Origin: Propionibacteriaceae bacterium
GTDB taxonomy: Bacteria > Actinomycetota > Actinomycetes > Propionibacteriales > Propionibacteriaceae
DNA length: 64,000 nucleotides
Direction of reading: 5' to 3'
Assembly (NCBI GenBank): GCA_016717345.1
Contig: JADKFR010000002.1
Span: forward strand, 465,062 to 529,061
Below the pieces are notes generated by a model that had not been told where the DNA came from, searched no databases, and worked only from the letters and a program-made list of their open reading frames with translations. The position numbers and the translations under genes are program-made. Positions 1 to 9,523 of this stretch are shown piece by piece. Positions within the stretch are counted from its first letter, which is position 1, and each line of letters starts with the position of its first letter.

Positions 1-1
1 G

Positions 2-274
2 GCCGCTTCAATCTCCCGCACCGCGCCCGCCGCGACCAGCCTCGCCCGCAACACCGCCCGGAGCATCCTGGCTGCCCAGCAGGTCGACTGCCGCACCCTC
101 GACGTCAGCGTTGACGCACGTGCGTTCGCCAGCGCACCCGGCACCCCAGGCAACGTCCAGGCGACCGTCACCTGCCACCTCGACCTCACCAGCCTTGGGC
201 TGCCCGGCCTCGGCTCCCTGACGATCACCGAAACCGGCACCAGCCCGCTTGACACATTCCGCGGCCGCCGCTGA
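2..274 (+). CDS. TadE-like pilus assembly protein, C-terminal part
   Basis: The reading frame is open from the window edge to a TGA at 272-274, so only the last 90 residues are present. The visible part has alternating hydrophobic strands, two cysteines (QQVDCRTL and VTCHLDL) and an ending LDTFRGRR. This pattern is typical of the extracytoplasmic part of actinobacterial TadE-like pseudopilins, whose N-terminal membrane segment would lie upstream of the window. A TadG-like gene follows after 14 bases, which supports the call. TadE proteins are minor subunits of Flp/Tad pili; in actinobacteria such clusters are often carried on conjugative elements. The family assignment rests on pattern and context only. 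Confidence 0.6.
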   Translation, partial: AASISRTAPAATSLARNTARSILAAQQVDCRTLDVSVDARAFASAPGTPGNVQATVTCHLDLTSLGLPGLGSLTITETGTSPLDTFRGRR

Positions 275-288
275 CCACAGGAGAAGCC

Positions 289-729
289 ATGACCCACCGT
301 CGAACCCACCACACGCCACGGCAGGACGAGCGCGGCTCCGTCACCGTGTGGATGGCCGCCAGCGCCGTCGCGATGATCCTTCTCGTCGGCCTCGCTGTCG
401 ACCTCGGCGGACAGGTTCACGCGCAGCAGCGCGCCCAGGGAATCGCCGCGCAGGCCGCCCGTACCGGCGGAGAACAGATCGACACCGCCAGCATGCGCGG
501 CCAGGTCGTCCGGGCCGACGCCGCGGCCGCCAAGGCGGCTGCGCTGGCGTACCTCCACGCCGCCGGAGTGAGCGGGACGGTCGCCGTTCAAGGCGGCACG
601 ACCCTGCAGGTCCACACCGCCGACAGCTACCGACCGCTGTTCCTGACCTACATCGGCATCACCAGCATCCCCGTCACCGGACAGGCAACCGCCCGCATCG
701 CTCGAGCGCTCGACGGGACTGAGCGATGA
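289..729 (+). CDS. TadG-like pilus assembly protein
   Basis: The protein has 146 residues. After a short basic N-terminus comes RGSVTVWMAASAVAMILL, a single membrane segment (about residues 18-38) with the RGS.TVW.A motif that opens actinobacterial TadE/TadG-like pilus proteins. A helical part follows (HAQQRAQGIAAQAARTGGEQ), as in the family, where a membrane-anchored helix is followed by a small extracytoplasmic domain. The start is supported by an AGGAGAAGCC ribosome site just upstream. The stop overlaps the start of the next gene (ATGA, 726-729), indicating translational coupling. It is the second pilus gene of a cluster whose earlier members lie outside the window. Confidence 0.7.
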   Translation: MTHRRTHHTPRQDERGSVTVWMAASAVAMILLVGLAVDLGGQVHAQQRAQGIAAQAARTGGEQIDTASMRGQVVRADAAAAKAAALAYLHAAGVSGTVAVQGGTTLQVHTADSYRPLFLTYIGITSIPVTGQATARIARALDGTER

Positions 730-3700
730 CCGCCCGGCTCCGCGGCCTCGGCGCCGCCCTTGCCCTTCTCGGTTTGGTGATCGGCCTACCCCTGCTGCTG
801 GTCGCCCTCGGTCCCGTCACGCTCCCCGGCAGTTGGCAAGCGGCGGCCTCCGGACTGCTCCGCCCTGACGATGGCACCCTCGCTCTGGCGGCGATCAAGA
901 TCCTCGCCTGGGCCGTGTGGGTCGTCCTCACTCTCACCGTCGCCGTCGAAGTCATCGCCCGGGCCCGGCGGATCCCGCCGCCGAGCCTGCGGGGGTTGGG
1001 ACGGCCCCAGCTCGCGATTCGCGATCTGGTCGCGGCCGCCGTCCTGCTGTTCGTTGCCGCGCCCGCAGTCAGCCACGTGACCCCGGCCTCGGCGCAGCCT
1101 GTGACCGTCCATGCAGTCGAAGCCGGTCAGGCCTCCACCCGGGCCGCTGTCCGCGAGAAGGCCGAAAGCCCTAGCCAGGGCACTGTCGAACACGTCGTGA
1201 CCAAAGGCGAGTCGCTGTGGAGAATCGCCGAGAAGCACCTCGGCGACGGCGAACGCTACCCTGAGATCGTCGAACTCAACCGGCCGCTCCTTGGCGACAA
1301 GCCTGGTTTCCTGCGTACGGGCTGGACCCTCCGCCTGCCGCTTCCAGACCACGACGGGCAACCAGCTGCCGCCCACGCGGGCCGGTACGTGGTCCGCCAG
1401 GGTGACACCCTCAGCGAGATCGCCCTCGACGAGCTCGGCGACGCCCGTGCCTACCCCCGGATCGCCAAGGCCTCCCGCGACATCGAACAGCCCGGTGGGG
1501 GTCACCTCACCGACCCAGACCGGATCGACGTCGGCTGGACCCTACAGATCCCCGCACCCACAGGTCGAGACCACACTGAGCCAGAGCAGGTCGAGAAGCC
1601 CGCCTCCAAGAAGGCGGACACCGAAACCCTCGAGCCCGGCACTCACCCCGCCAGCGCGGAGACGGCGGCGCCCGTCCCGGCCGACACCGCAGCCGCGCAG
1701 CCGACCCCGATCCAGGCCACCAAGCCCACACCCTCCTCGGCTACCCCGCAGCCGGTCACTCCGACACAGACCTTGGACAATGCCACCCCGACCCCGCCAG
1801 TCACCGAGCCATCTGCCGTATCCACGACGGGCACGGCGCCCTCTGTCTCCCAACTGGACGAAGTCGATGTCGACCCGTCGTGGTCGCCGACGTGGCTGCT
1901 GTCCGGACTGACCGGAGGTGGCGCATTGCTGGCCGCCGGGATGCTCGTGTGGCTGCGTCGCGCCCGAGCCGCGCAACGCCGGGAACGCCGACCCGGACGC
2001 ACCATCTCCCTACCTCCCACCGGGCTCGCCCCGGTCGAGAAGACGCTGATCGCAGCCGGTGGTCCAGCCCTCCCGACACTCGAACTGGTCGACCAGGCCC
2101 TGCGTCGACTCACCCCGAGCGCGACCGGCCGCATGCCCCAGATCGCCGCCATCGAGATCGGTGACCGGCTCACCCTTCACCTTGCCGGGCCCGGCGATCT
2201 GCCCAGCCCGTGGCAGCCCATGCCTGACTCGAACCACTGGAGCGTCCCTGCCGACATCGACCTCGACCAGCTCGGCACCCCCACCGAACCCGACGCGGAA
2301 GCCCCGTACCCGCAACTGGCTGTCATCGGCACCGGTGACAACGGCGCAACCTGGTTGCTCAACCTGGAAGAACTCGGCACCGTGGCCATCACCGGAGACG
2401 CGACCTACGCAGGCGACCTGGCCCGGGGCATAGCGGCTGAGATTGCGATCAACCCGTGGACCCGTGACGTCCGACTCGACAGCATCGGCATCGCCCCCGA
2501 AGCCGCCACCTTGAACCCCGCCCGGGCCCGCCACCACACCACCCTCGGCGGGATGGCCGGCGAAGTCGTTGCCGACGCCGTCCACATCGCTGACCGACTC
2601 ACCGACGTCGGGGTCCCTGACATTGCCACCGCCCGCGCCACCAGCGCCAGCGACGACCTCTGGGAAAGCCGGCTGCTCATCGTCGACGCCGAACACGCCG
2701 ACGACACCCTGCACACCCTCGCCCAACTCCTCACCGAGCAGCCCGGACGAACCGGAGCCGCCCTGATCGTCCTCGGCCCCAGCACCGTCCCGACCCGCTA
2801 CCAGCTCGAACTCACCTCGACCGGACGCGTCCGGTTCCCCGAGGTGGGGCTAGACCTCACCTCAGCCGGGCTCACCGGCGACGAAGCCCACGGCTGCGCG
2901 TCCCTGATCGCCGCCGCAGACGACCTCGACGACCAGCCGATCCCGGTCGACCCGGAGCCGGCCGAAGGGTGGCGTGCGCTCACCGACCAAGCCGGCGCGC
3001 TTCGGGAGCAGCTCACCATCGGCCGCGGAGAGTTGACCGCCGAACCGTCCCACTCGCTGCTGGAGGCGCCCGACCGGGAGTACACCTCGATCGCTGCCAC
3101 CACCAGCGAGGACCTGGCCGCCCTTGCACCCCAGGTCACGGAGAGCGTCCACCAGCAGGTGGAGGACGCCGACCCCACCCTGGACGCGCACCTCGACCTG
3201 TGGTTCTCCGACCACGACACGCTGCCCAGGCTGTGGCTCCTCGGCCCCGTCCGGGGACGCACCGGAAGCGGCGGAGACCCCACGGCCCTGCTGAAACGCA
3301 AGGCCCACACCCTCGAACTCGCCGCCTACCTCGCCACCCGACCCAACGGCGCCACCACCAACGACGTCGCCGACGCGTTCGGCGTCGCTCCAGGCCAGGT
3401 CCGCAAGGACATGGCCGTCCTCCGCCGCTGGCTCGGCACCGATCCGCGCACCGGTCGTCCCCACATACCCGACGCCACCACCACGCCGGCCGCCAAGGCA
3501 CGCGGCATCGGGGTTTACCAGCTCGACGACGTCCTCGTCGACGCGGACCTATTCCGGCGACTCCGCGCCCGCGGACAAGCTCGCGGACCCGAAGGCATCG
3601 CCGACCTCCGCAGCGCCCTTGCGCTAGTCACCGGAATTCCGTTCAGCGAGCTCCGCACCGATGGCGGCGCGTGGCTCACCGACGGTGACCGGCTCGACCA

Positions 3701-4010
3701 ACACCTGCTGTGCGCGATCGTCGACGTCGCCCACATCGTCACGACGCACGCTCTCCACAGCGGCGACCTCGCCACAGCCCGCGCCGCCGCCCAGATCGCT
3801 CGCGACGCCGCCCCCGACGAAGAGACGCCGCGCCTCGACCTGGCCGCCGTGGCCGCAGCAGAGGGGAACCACACCGAGGCCGAACACATCGCCCGGGAGA
3901 TCTGCCGACGCAGCGACACCGAGGACGGGGCACCTTCGGACCTGCCCCAGCGCACGGACCAGCTCCTGCGCCATCACGCCTGGCTCAGCAGGCGCAGAAC
4001 CGCGAGCTGA
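726..4010 (+). CDS. LysM domain and BTAD-domain membrane protein
   Basis: The protein has 1094 residues and is intact. Membrane segments are seen near residues 8-28, 55-78 and 98-115. Two LysM peptidoglycan-binding repeats follow at about 155-205 (VVTKGESLWRIAEKHLGDG) and 220-275 (VVRQGDTLSEIALDELGDA), then a Pro/Thr-rich stretch to about 380 and another membrane helix near 388-410. The rest looks cytoplasmic. It ends with a winged-helix segment (about 860-905) and a bacterial transcriptional activator (BTAD-like, helical repeat) domain from about 938 to the end. Proteins of this design usually close Tad-pilus clusters in actinobacteria. The role is unproven; the layout suggests a link between cell wall contact and a cytoplasmic regulatory domain. 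Confidence 0.75.
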   Translation: MTARLRGLGAALALLGLVIGLPLLLVALGPVTLPGSWQAAASGLLRPDDGTLALAAIKILAWAVWVVLTLTVAVEVIARARRIPPPSLRGLGRPQLAIRDLVAAAVLLFVAAPAVSHVTPASAQPVTVHAVEAGQASTRAAVREKAESPSQGTVEHVVTKGESLWRIAEKHLGDGERYPEIVELNRPLLGDKPGFLRTGWTLRLPLPDHDGQPAAAHAGRYVVRQGDTLSEIALDELGDARAYPRIAKASRDIEQPGGGHLTDPDRIDVGWTLQIPAPTGRDHTEPEQVEKPASKKADTETLEPGTHPASAETAAPVPADTAAAQPTPIQATKPTPSSATPQPVTPTQTLDNATPTPPVTEPSAVSTTGTAPSVSQLDEVDVDPSWSPTWLLSGLTGGGALLAAGMLVWLRRARAAQRRERRPGRTISLPPTGLAPVEKTLIAAGGPALPTLELVDQALRRLTPSATGRMPQIAAIEIGDRLTLHLAGPGDLPSPWQPMPDSNHWSVPADIDLDQLGTPTEPDAEAPYPQLAVIGTGDNGATWLLNLEELGTVAITGDATYAGDLARGIAAEIAINPWTRDVRLDSIGIAPEAATLNPARARHHTTLGGMAGEVVADAVHIADRLTDVGVPDIATARATSASDDLWESRLLIVDAEHADDTLHTLAQLLTEQPGRTGAALIVLGPSTVPTRYQLELTSTGRVRFPEVGLDLTSAGLTGDEAHGCASLIAAADDLDDQPIPVDPEPAEGWRALTDQAGALREQLTIGRGELTAEPSHSLLEAPDREYTSIAATTSEDLAALAPQVTESVHQQVEDADPTLDAHLDLWFSDHDTLPRLWLLGPVRGRTGSGGDPTALLKRKAHTLELAAYLATRPNGATTNDVADAFGVAPGQVRKDMAVLRRWLGTDPRTGRPHIPDATTTPAAKARGIGVYQLDDVLVDADLFRRLRARGQARGPEGIADLRSALALVTGIPFSELRTDGGAWLTDGDRLDQHLLCAIVDVAHIVTTHALHSGDLATARAAAQIARDAAPDEETPRLDLAAVAAAEGNHTEAEHIAREICRRSDTEDGAPSDLPQRTDQLLRHHAWLSRRRTAS

Positions 4011-5057
4011 TCGTTGACAGCACCAGACATAGGCAAGGCCTCACAGAGGCGTGCAGATGCCCTGCGCTGCGGGCGGGGGGGCACGAGCTCGCACACAGAG
4101 CCGGTGAGCGCGTTCATCCGGATGTGCACATGATCGACCGAAATTGAGACCGAGTTGGCTCAAATTGGTACCGCAAACTTGGGCGTCGACGGTTGCTGGG
4201 GCCTCCAGCAGGCACTTCGCCCTTCGCGCGCACTCCTGGCCGTCGGCCGCCGCGTTAGCCCTTGTAGATGCGAGTTTGGGCATAGCCACTGAGCTGAATA
4301 CCCCCGGGGGTGTTACGGCTGGACCGGCGGGAACATTAGTATGCAAATTCTGGGCTGCCGCGGCGATGAAATGCCTAGTCAAGTGCATCTTCTCGGACTT
4401 GCTCCGTCAATCGTGAGCCAACTCGGGTGAGATGGGGACGAGTTGGGGGCTACGTCAAAGGTCCGCTGACCCAGCGGCGACGGTTTACCGGGGTTCTGGA
4501 ACTCAGACGCGGCACACGTGGGGCGAGATTCCCACCTTCAAGGGTCACGCCGACCCTGTCGTGTCGTCGGGGAAGGTCGCGGGAGCTCCCATGAAGTCTT
4601 CAATGTCAACTTCCGGGATTCTCACGCTGAAAGTCTGCTCTACAACACAACTGTCGGAAGTTTCCGAGAATTCCTTGTGGAATCAGCCACTTTCATTGCT
4701 GAAAGAGGAAAGATTGCCACGGTTAGCTCCCGCAGCGGTTGTCGAACTTGCCTCAACGGTGTTAGCAAGAGATCAGAGTTTCGTCAGCATCAGACTCCAC
4801 AGACAGACTATGCGAACTTGGTTGCTCAACTTTAATAATGATGCGCCCAACTTCCAGAGATATGCATAAAGTCTGTGTGAATGGCCTAGTCACAGCTACG
4901 TTTGCTACCTCTCATGGCCTGGGACGGCCCCCGAGCGACGAGGGCCGGTGGCCGTCGCGAATCGTTCCCATAATCTCCTCGAAATGGGCTTGCGATTCCC
5001 CTTGGGGCCGTCTATGGTCTAGTTACTTAACAACGCAGCATCATGAAGGGGCGGGCC
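4011..5057. other. Intergenic region, about 1 kb, no supported gene
   Basis: Open frames here are short, overlap each other and lack recognisable motifs or good codon bias. Base composition is visibly lower in G+C than in the flanking genes, especially around 4600-4880. No tRNA-like cloverleaf or CRISPR repeat was seen. The last 70 bases contain a possible promoter for the NYN gene. It may be a decayed junction between the pilus cluster and the following island. Confidence 0.5.
4990..5018 (+). promoter_or_regulatory. Possible sigma-70-type promoter
   Basis: TTGCGA at 4990-4995 and TATGGT at 5013-5018 are separated by 17 bases, each matching four of six consensus positions. The predicted transcription start would fall about 30 bases before the start codon of the NYN-domain gene. 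Judged by eye only. Confidence 0.35.
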
Positions 5058-5519
5058 ATGTTGGCATTCACAGGTAGCGGTCGCAGGCTGCATATCTTGG
5101 ACATTGAGAACCTGATCGGAGCAGGCCGGTTCGCTATCGCCGACGTGGTGGTGTTGAAGCGAAACTATGAAGCCCTCGTGGGGGTCGGTCCGCACGACAT
5201 CGTGGTGATCGGCGCCGACGTGCGCAGCGTCCTCGACGTTTGGCTTGGGTGGCCGGTCAGGGTTCTGCCTGGTCGCGGCCCCGACGGCGCCGATCTGCTC
5301 CTGCTTGAGGAGCTGAAGCAGGAGTTGGCCCGAGCGCGATTCGACGACGTCGTCATCGGTTCTGGGGACCACATCTTCGTCGAGTTGATGGCCGAGCTTG
5401 CCGCCCGAGGGACAACAGTCACCTGCGTGTCGCGGCATGGGTCACTCTCCAGGCGATCCCGGATGGCGTGTCATCGAGTCGTGCTCCTCGCCGCCGGAGC
5501 CACTCAGGCCGTGGCCTGA
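5058..5519 (+). CDS. NYN/PIN-like domain protein
   Basis: The protein of about 153 residues has the layout of an NYN (PIN-like) nuclease domain. It opens with LHILDIENLIG, carrying the first acidic metal-binding residue, has a central acidic segment GPDGADLLLLEEL, and a third acidic site in VVIGSGDHIFVELM. Members of the family are metal-dependent RNases or RNA-binding proteins. I prefer the ATG at 5058, which has GGGGCGGG six bases upstream; an in-frame ATG at 5043 is possible. The following gene begins 22 bases after the stop, so the two may be co-transcribed. Substrate is unknown. Confidence 0.65.
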   Translation: MLAFTGSGRRLHILDIENLIGAGRFAIADVVVLKRNYEALVGVGPHDIVVIGADVRSVLDVWLGWPVRVLPGRGPDGADLLLLEELKQELARARFDDVVIGSGDHIFVELMAELAARGTTVTCVSRHGSLSRRSRMACHRVVLLAAGATQAVA

Positions 5520-5541
5520 CACCCGGACAGGCGAGGAACGT

Positions 5542-5985
5542 ATGTCGAGCAAGAAGAAGCGCGAGCAGGCGGCCGCGATCCAGTCGGCACTCGAAGCCCT
5601 ATCGCAAGCCGCGGCTGGGACGCTCCAGACCTACTTCCATGCGATGGTGCCGGTTGTTCGTCATCTCGAAAGCACCCACCGGCTGATGGAGTTCATGAAG
5701 GCGTCGGGCTTCCTCGAGGATCCCTCCGACGCCGCAGTCCAAGCCCGTCAGCAGTTCCTGGACCTTCAGATCGCCGACACTCGGTGCCTGGCCGACCTGA
5801 TGCGCGCCAAGGCCGACCAGCTGGAGTATCCGTTGGAGGAGGCTCTGGAGGCATTCGACAAGCTGAGGAATGAGCTCACGGGCCTAGAGGAAATGAGGGG
5901 AATGGTGGAGTCCCTCGACCCTGCTGGCCTTGACGCGCTCATCGAGGATCTGTCCCGGCCGCGAGCGGAGGAAGAGGGAGCATGA
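5542..5985 (+). CDS. Helical hypothetical protein
   Basis: The protein has 147 residues and I do not recognise its family. It begins with a lysine-rich stretch (MSSKKKREQAAA) and is predicted almost wholly helical, with a heptad-like segment rich in Leu, Glu and Ala between about residues 60 and 125. There are no membrane segments or catalytic motifs. The ATG at 5542 follows a GGCGAGGAA ribosome site; the frame is open further upstream, but that part overlaps the NYN gene. The close spacing behind the NYN gene suggests one transcript, perhaps with this protein as a partner, which is inference. Confidence 0.55.
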   Translation: MSSKKKREQAAAIQSALEALSQAAAGTLQTYFHAMVPVVRHLESTHRLMEFMKASGFLEDPSDAAVQARQQFLDLQIADTRCLADLMRAKADQLEYPLEEALEAFDKLRNELTGLEEMRGMVESLDPAGLDALIEDLSRPRAEEEGA

Positions 5986-6425
5986 CAGGCAGACGCCCTC
6001 GCTGGGGTGTGGTCAGGGCTTGCGAACCTGGGTTGAGCAGTCTGCCTGTCGCACGTCCGCCTAGCAGACCGTGACCGCTCGCTAGAGTCGTGCTGGGCGC
6101 CGCTGCCAGGTGCCAGTAGGAGGGCGGAGGCCAGTGCCAGTGGACCCTTTCGCCGCGCAGCGCCGCAAGATTGACCGCTCGAACAGCGGCGGTTTCAGAT
6201 GGATGAGCATCCTGCGTGTGGCTCGGATGCTGTCCCTCGCGAGTCAAGGCGCGCAGTGCCCGCACCCGTCGGGGACCAGACTGGGCGCGCCCGTTCTGCC
6301 CGAGGCAGGGAGGCATGCCTTGTTCGACAACCAGGCTCGTGAACGCACGGTCGACGCCGTGAATCCCGCGCAGTGTGCATCGATTGACATCAACCCCAAA
6401 GACATCAGGCCACAGGAGGCAACCG
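5986..6425. other. Intergenic region without a supported gene
   Basis: No coding frame with plausible codon use or motifs was found in this 440-base stretch. The only clear signal is an AGGAGG ribosome site at 6413-6418 just before the hydrolase start. Confidence 0.45.
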
Positions 6426-8409
6426 ATGAATCGACCATGGCTGTTGTTCCTTCACGGGATCAATGCCTGCAACGAGGATCCCTGGCGCGACCCGCTCAAT
6501 GCCGCGATCACATGGTTCGGGTACGAGGCGTTCCCCAGCGAACGCATTCTGACCCCGGACTATCGCGCTGCGCTCCGCGGGGAGGTCGCTGCGGCGCAGG
6601 CCACGCGAACCACCTGGAAGCGCCCGCCGAAGGATGATTGGCGTCGCGCGAAGACGGGAGTACCTCGCTCGGATGGCCTTTCTTGAGACGCGGCTCAGGC
6701 CACTCTCCAATGCGACGCCCCCTCCGTTGCAGCCGCCCGAAGTGGCGCAGGTCCCCCCAATCGTCACCCTGGTCGATGACGCCAGGCGTTATGCCCGCTC
6801 AGGCGATGTTCGGGCGGCGGTGCATGAGATCGTGATGCAGTCCCTCGAGTCAGTTCCCGCGGGTTCACGGATCGTCATCGTTGCTCATAGTCTTGGCTCC
6901 GTCATCGCCGCGGACCTCATCAAGAAGCTGCCGAACAATCTGCGCGTCTCCGCACTCGTGACGATCGGCAGTCCGCTGGGTGCCGTTTCTGAGTTCCGGT
7001 CCCATGACTTGGACGAGTACCCCTTCGACCGGCTCAACGCATGGGTCAATCTGTTCGAACCGCGGGATCCAGTGACTGGCGGGAAGGGCATCTGCGAGCA
7101 CTACCCCTGGGTAATCGACGTCCCCGTGACACTCCAGAACTGGGTGTTCCCGGTGTTGATCCATCAGCACGGCGCCCAGTATTACTGCACGCATCCTGCG
7201 GTCGCGGCGGCGATCACGGGGGCACTCCTCGGGTCCGACTTGGCCACGCTCGACGCCGAGCCCGAGCAAGGCGTTGAAGGGCTGGAACTGCTGTTGCTCC
7301 AGTCGCTCTACTTGCGTGAGCTGGCCAAGCGCCTGCCCACAGATGACCAGGACCGCGCGGCTCGCCTCGAGCGGGCGCGTCAGGTGACAGCTGCCAGTCA
7401 TGCTTCGGCAGCCGCGCTCATCCACGAGCGGAACCCGGCCACGGCACCACTGCCGGCCTCGGAGTTCCTCCAGCGCCCTGACGCTCACATTCGAGGCGCG
7501 TGGGATGACCGCACCGTGCTCGCCCTGGCGATCATGCTGGCATCCGGTCCACCCGCGACCCCGTTCAGGATCGAGGAGAAGTCAGACACTGAGGAGCGAC
7601 GGCTGGCTCTTGTCTCAACGCTCAGCCTGATCCGAGCGCACAGGTCCGAACCCACGGACGTGGACATTGTTGACGCCATCTTCTCCACCAGAACCGCGAT
7701 CAGTGACCTCCTAGCAGCCCCGAGCCGGGCGTGGGTTCCGGGCGCCCTGTTTGCTGCGGGAGTGCTCACACTGGCGGCTACTGGGGTCGGTCTTGTGGTC
7801 ACAGCCCCCGCCGGGTTGGCTGGCGCCGCTCTCATCACCACCACGCTCGCTGCCTTCGGCCCAGGCGGCATGGTTGGGGGGATGGCCACACTGGCGGCTT
7901 TGGCGGGAGCTGGCTCGGCCATGGCCGCCGTCGGCGCGACCCTCGGAACGGCTGGGACCTCCCACGCGGGCCCCGACCTTCTGACCAATGCGTTGGACGG
8001 GGCGATCGCCTCGCAGGATCCTGAGAAACTGCGCAGCCTGTTGGTTTCGCTCCTGACCCTGGTGGCTGCACAGGAACGCCTTGAGTTTCCCAGTCAGCGG
8101 GACCAGGTCCTCTTGGCCTGTATGAATGCCCAGGCTCGGCTGACCCTGCTGGTGGCCGCGCACGACTCCATCGATCCGAAGTCCGGCGCAGCCAAGGCTG
8201 CCAGAGACATGTTGGCACTCTTGGAGAAGGCCTGCCGATGGCTGCGCGGCGAAGAGAGTCCCGACTCTGCCGACGCACGCGACTGGAACCAGCTGTCCAC
8301 CGCCTACAGCCAAGCAATGAAAGGCCAACTCGACCCCCTCTCGCAGGTTCTCGGACGCCTGGGCCGGGGACACCCCGAACGGCCAGCGATTGAGGGCCCT
8401 GGGCAGTGA
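6426..8409 (+). pseudogene. Alpha/beta hydrolase (lipase-like), frameshifted
   Basis: Translation from the ATG at 6426, behind an AGGAGG site, gives MNRPWLLFLHGINACNEDPW, a typical first strand and oxyanion loop of an alpha/beta hydrolase. This frame is left near 6650. The rest continues one base out of phase to 8409 with the nucleophile elbow IVIVAHSLGSVIAADL (Ser near 6890) and VSALVTIGSPLG. A long small-residue-rich hydrophobic region lies at about 7740-7965, compatible with membrane insertion. Joined, the protein would have about 660 residues. It resembles large actinobacterial esterase-like proteins of unknown substrate. One indel separates the parts, so this is either a recent pseudogene or a sequence error. 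Confidence 0.6.
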
Positions 8410-8636
8410 GCAGGAGAACACCATGGTCGGCGCCCAAGGCTTGGTTGACCCGATCAGGTTGGGTTCGTCGAGCGTGACAACTTGGAGCGGGACAACGGGG
8501 TGACCTGGGAGGTTTCGACTCGATTCCCGATATGTCCGTAGTCGCAGCGGGGGCCGCCTACCGGTGAGCGGCCGCCGCTCGGTGGTTGCGGCGCGGGTTG
8601 GGGGAGTCGTACGCGTGGCCGTCCCGACCCTGCGCG

Positions 8637-9029
8637 TCAGGGACGCAGGAGTCCGCGGGCGTGCTCGATCCGGACGTTGATCGCCTTCTCTTCCACCAGC
8701 AACTCAGCTGCCAGGTCCTCGGCGGCCGAGACTTCGGCTTGGGCTCGGAGCAACTCAGCCTTCAATGACGCGGCCCGGTCGCGGGCCGCTTTCGCGCTGG
8801 CTTCGGCGGCTTCCCTTCCGGGCGGTCAGGGCTTCCAGGGCAAGTTCCGAGGCCGCCAGTTCGCGTGACGCCGCAACGCCTTGATCGCGGCCGCAAGGGA
8901 GCGGTCACCGGACGCCCCGGCCTGCTTGGCCAGCTCGTCCCTGCGCGCGACGAACTCGGCGGGGGAGCTTGCAAACAGCTCCTCGGTCGCCGCGTCCAGG
9001 CCAGGCGTGTCCGTCACGCCGACCATCAT
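8637..9029 (-). pseudogene. Remnant of an actinobacterial hypothetical protein with internal deletion
   Basis: On the minus strand an ATG near 9029 opens VTDTPGLDAATEELF followed by FVARRDELAKQAGASGDR and LAAAIKALRR. This is the N-terminus of a widespread actinobacterial hypothetical protein that is normally several hundred residues long. After about 60 residues the homologous frame is lost. A second frame then gives the tail: AARDRAASLKAELLRAQAEV, AAEDLAAELLVEEKA and a stop at 8637. The central part is missing, so this is a collapsed gene. The coiled-coil-like tail and the N-terminus belong together by charge pattern and order; that is inference. Confidence 0.5.
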
Positions 9030-9487
9030 GCCGCGGTGAGGGAACCGGGGCGCCCGACCACCGGGTGGTTCCCGGAGGCGCCTGCCCGGTGGCCGTGAGC
9101 GGAGACGGTCGGTCTTGTCCAGCAGAGCCGTGCCGGCGGGATGGAGGTTGAGAAAGCGGGCAACAGGACACCCGAAGCGATGGCCAAGGATGAGTCGGAG
9201 GGCGTATTCCCCGCTGTGGTTGACCCGCGAGCCCGGCTCAACGAGACGTCCCCGACGTGCCTGGGCGATGTCCTCTGCGACGTGGAGAGTGTCCTCTGGG
9301 ACGTCTTCTACCCCCTCGCGAGGCCCGCGTCCACAGTGACTTGGAGGACATGGAGGACACCGAACCAAATGCCCTTTGACTAGGTGTCCTCCCGGTCCGA
9401 TGGCGATGTCTTCCCCAGATCCAACGGGTAGCTGATGCCCATCCACAGATGTCGTCGTACCGGTCGTCCTACACCGGGTTGGTGTCG
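9030..9487. other. Intergenic region between a gene remnant and the conjugation module
   Basis: Open frames on both strands are unconvincing here. The long minus-strand frame covering this stretch and running on to 9989 has no recognisable domain and mirrors the real gene at 9524. I see no tRNA or clear att repeat. Confidence 0.4.
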
Positions 9488-9513
9488 TTCCGTTGTCACA
9501 CCCCACAACGGAA
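9488..9513 (+). promoter_or_regulatory. Perfect 9-bp inverted repeat just before the ribosome site
   Basis: TTCCGTTGT at 9488-9496 is mirrored by ACAACGGAA at 9505-9513 with an 8-base loop. The right arm runs into the GGAAGGAG ribosome site of the gene starting at 9524. It could be an operator for an autoregulated DNA-binding protein or an RNA hairpin that hides the ribosome site. Confidence 0.5.
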
Positions 9514-9523
9514 GGAGCCCGAG

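Noticed and set aside
4011..5057. tRNA gene or attachment site in the low-GC gap
   Set aside because: No cloverleaf with a TTCGA-type T arm and acceptor stem could be built, and no repeat shared with another border was found.
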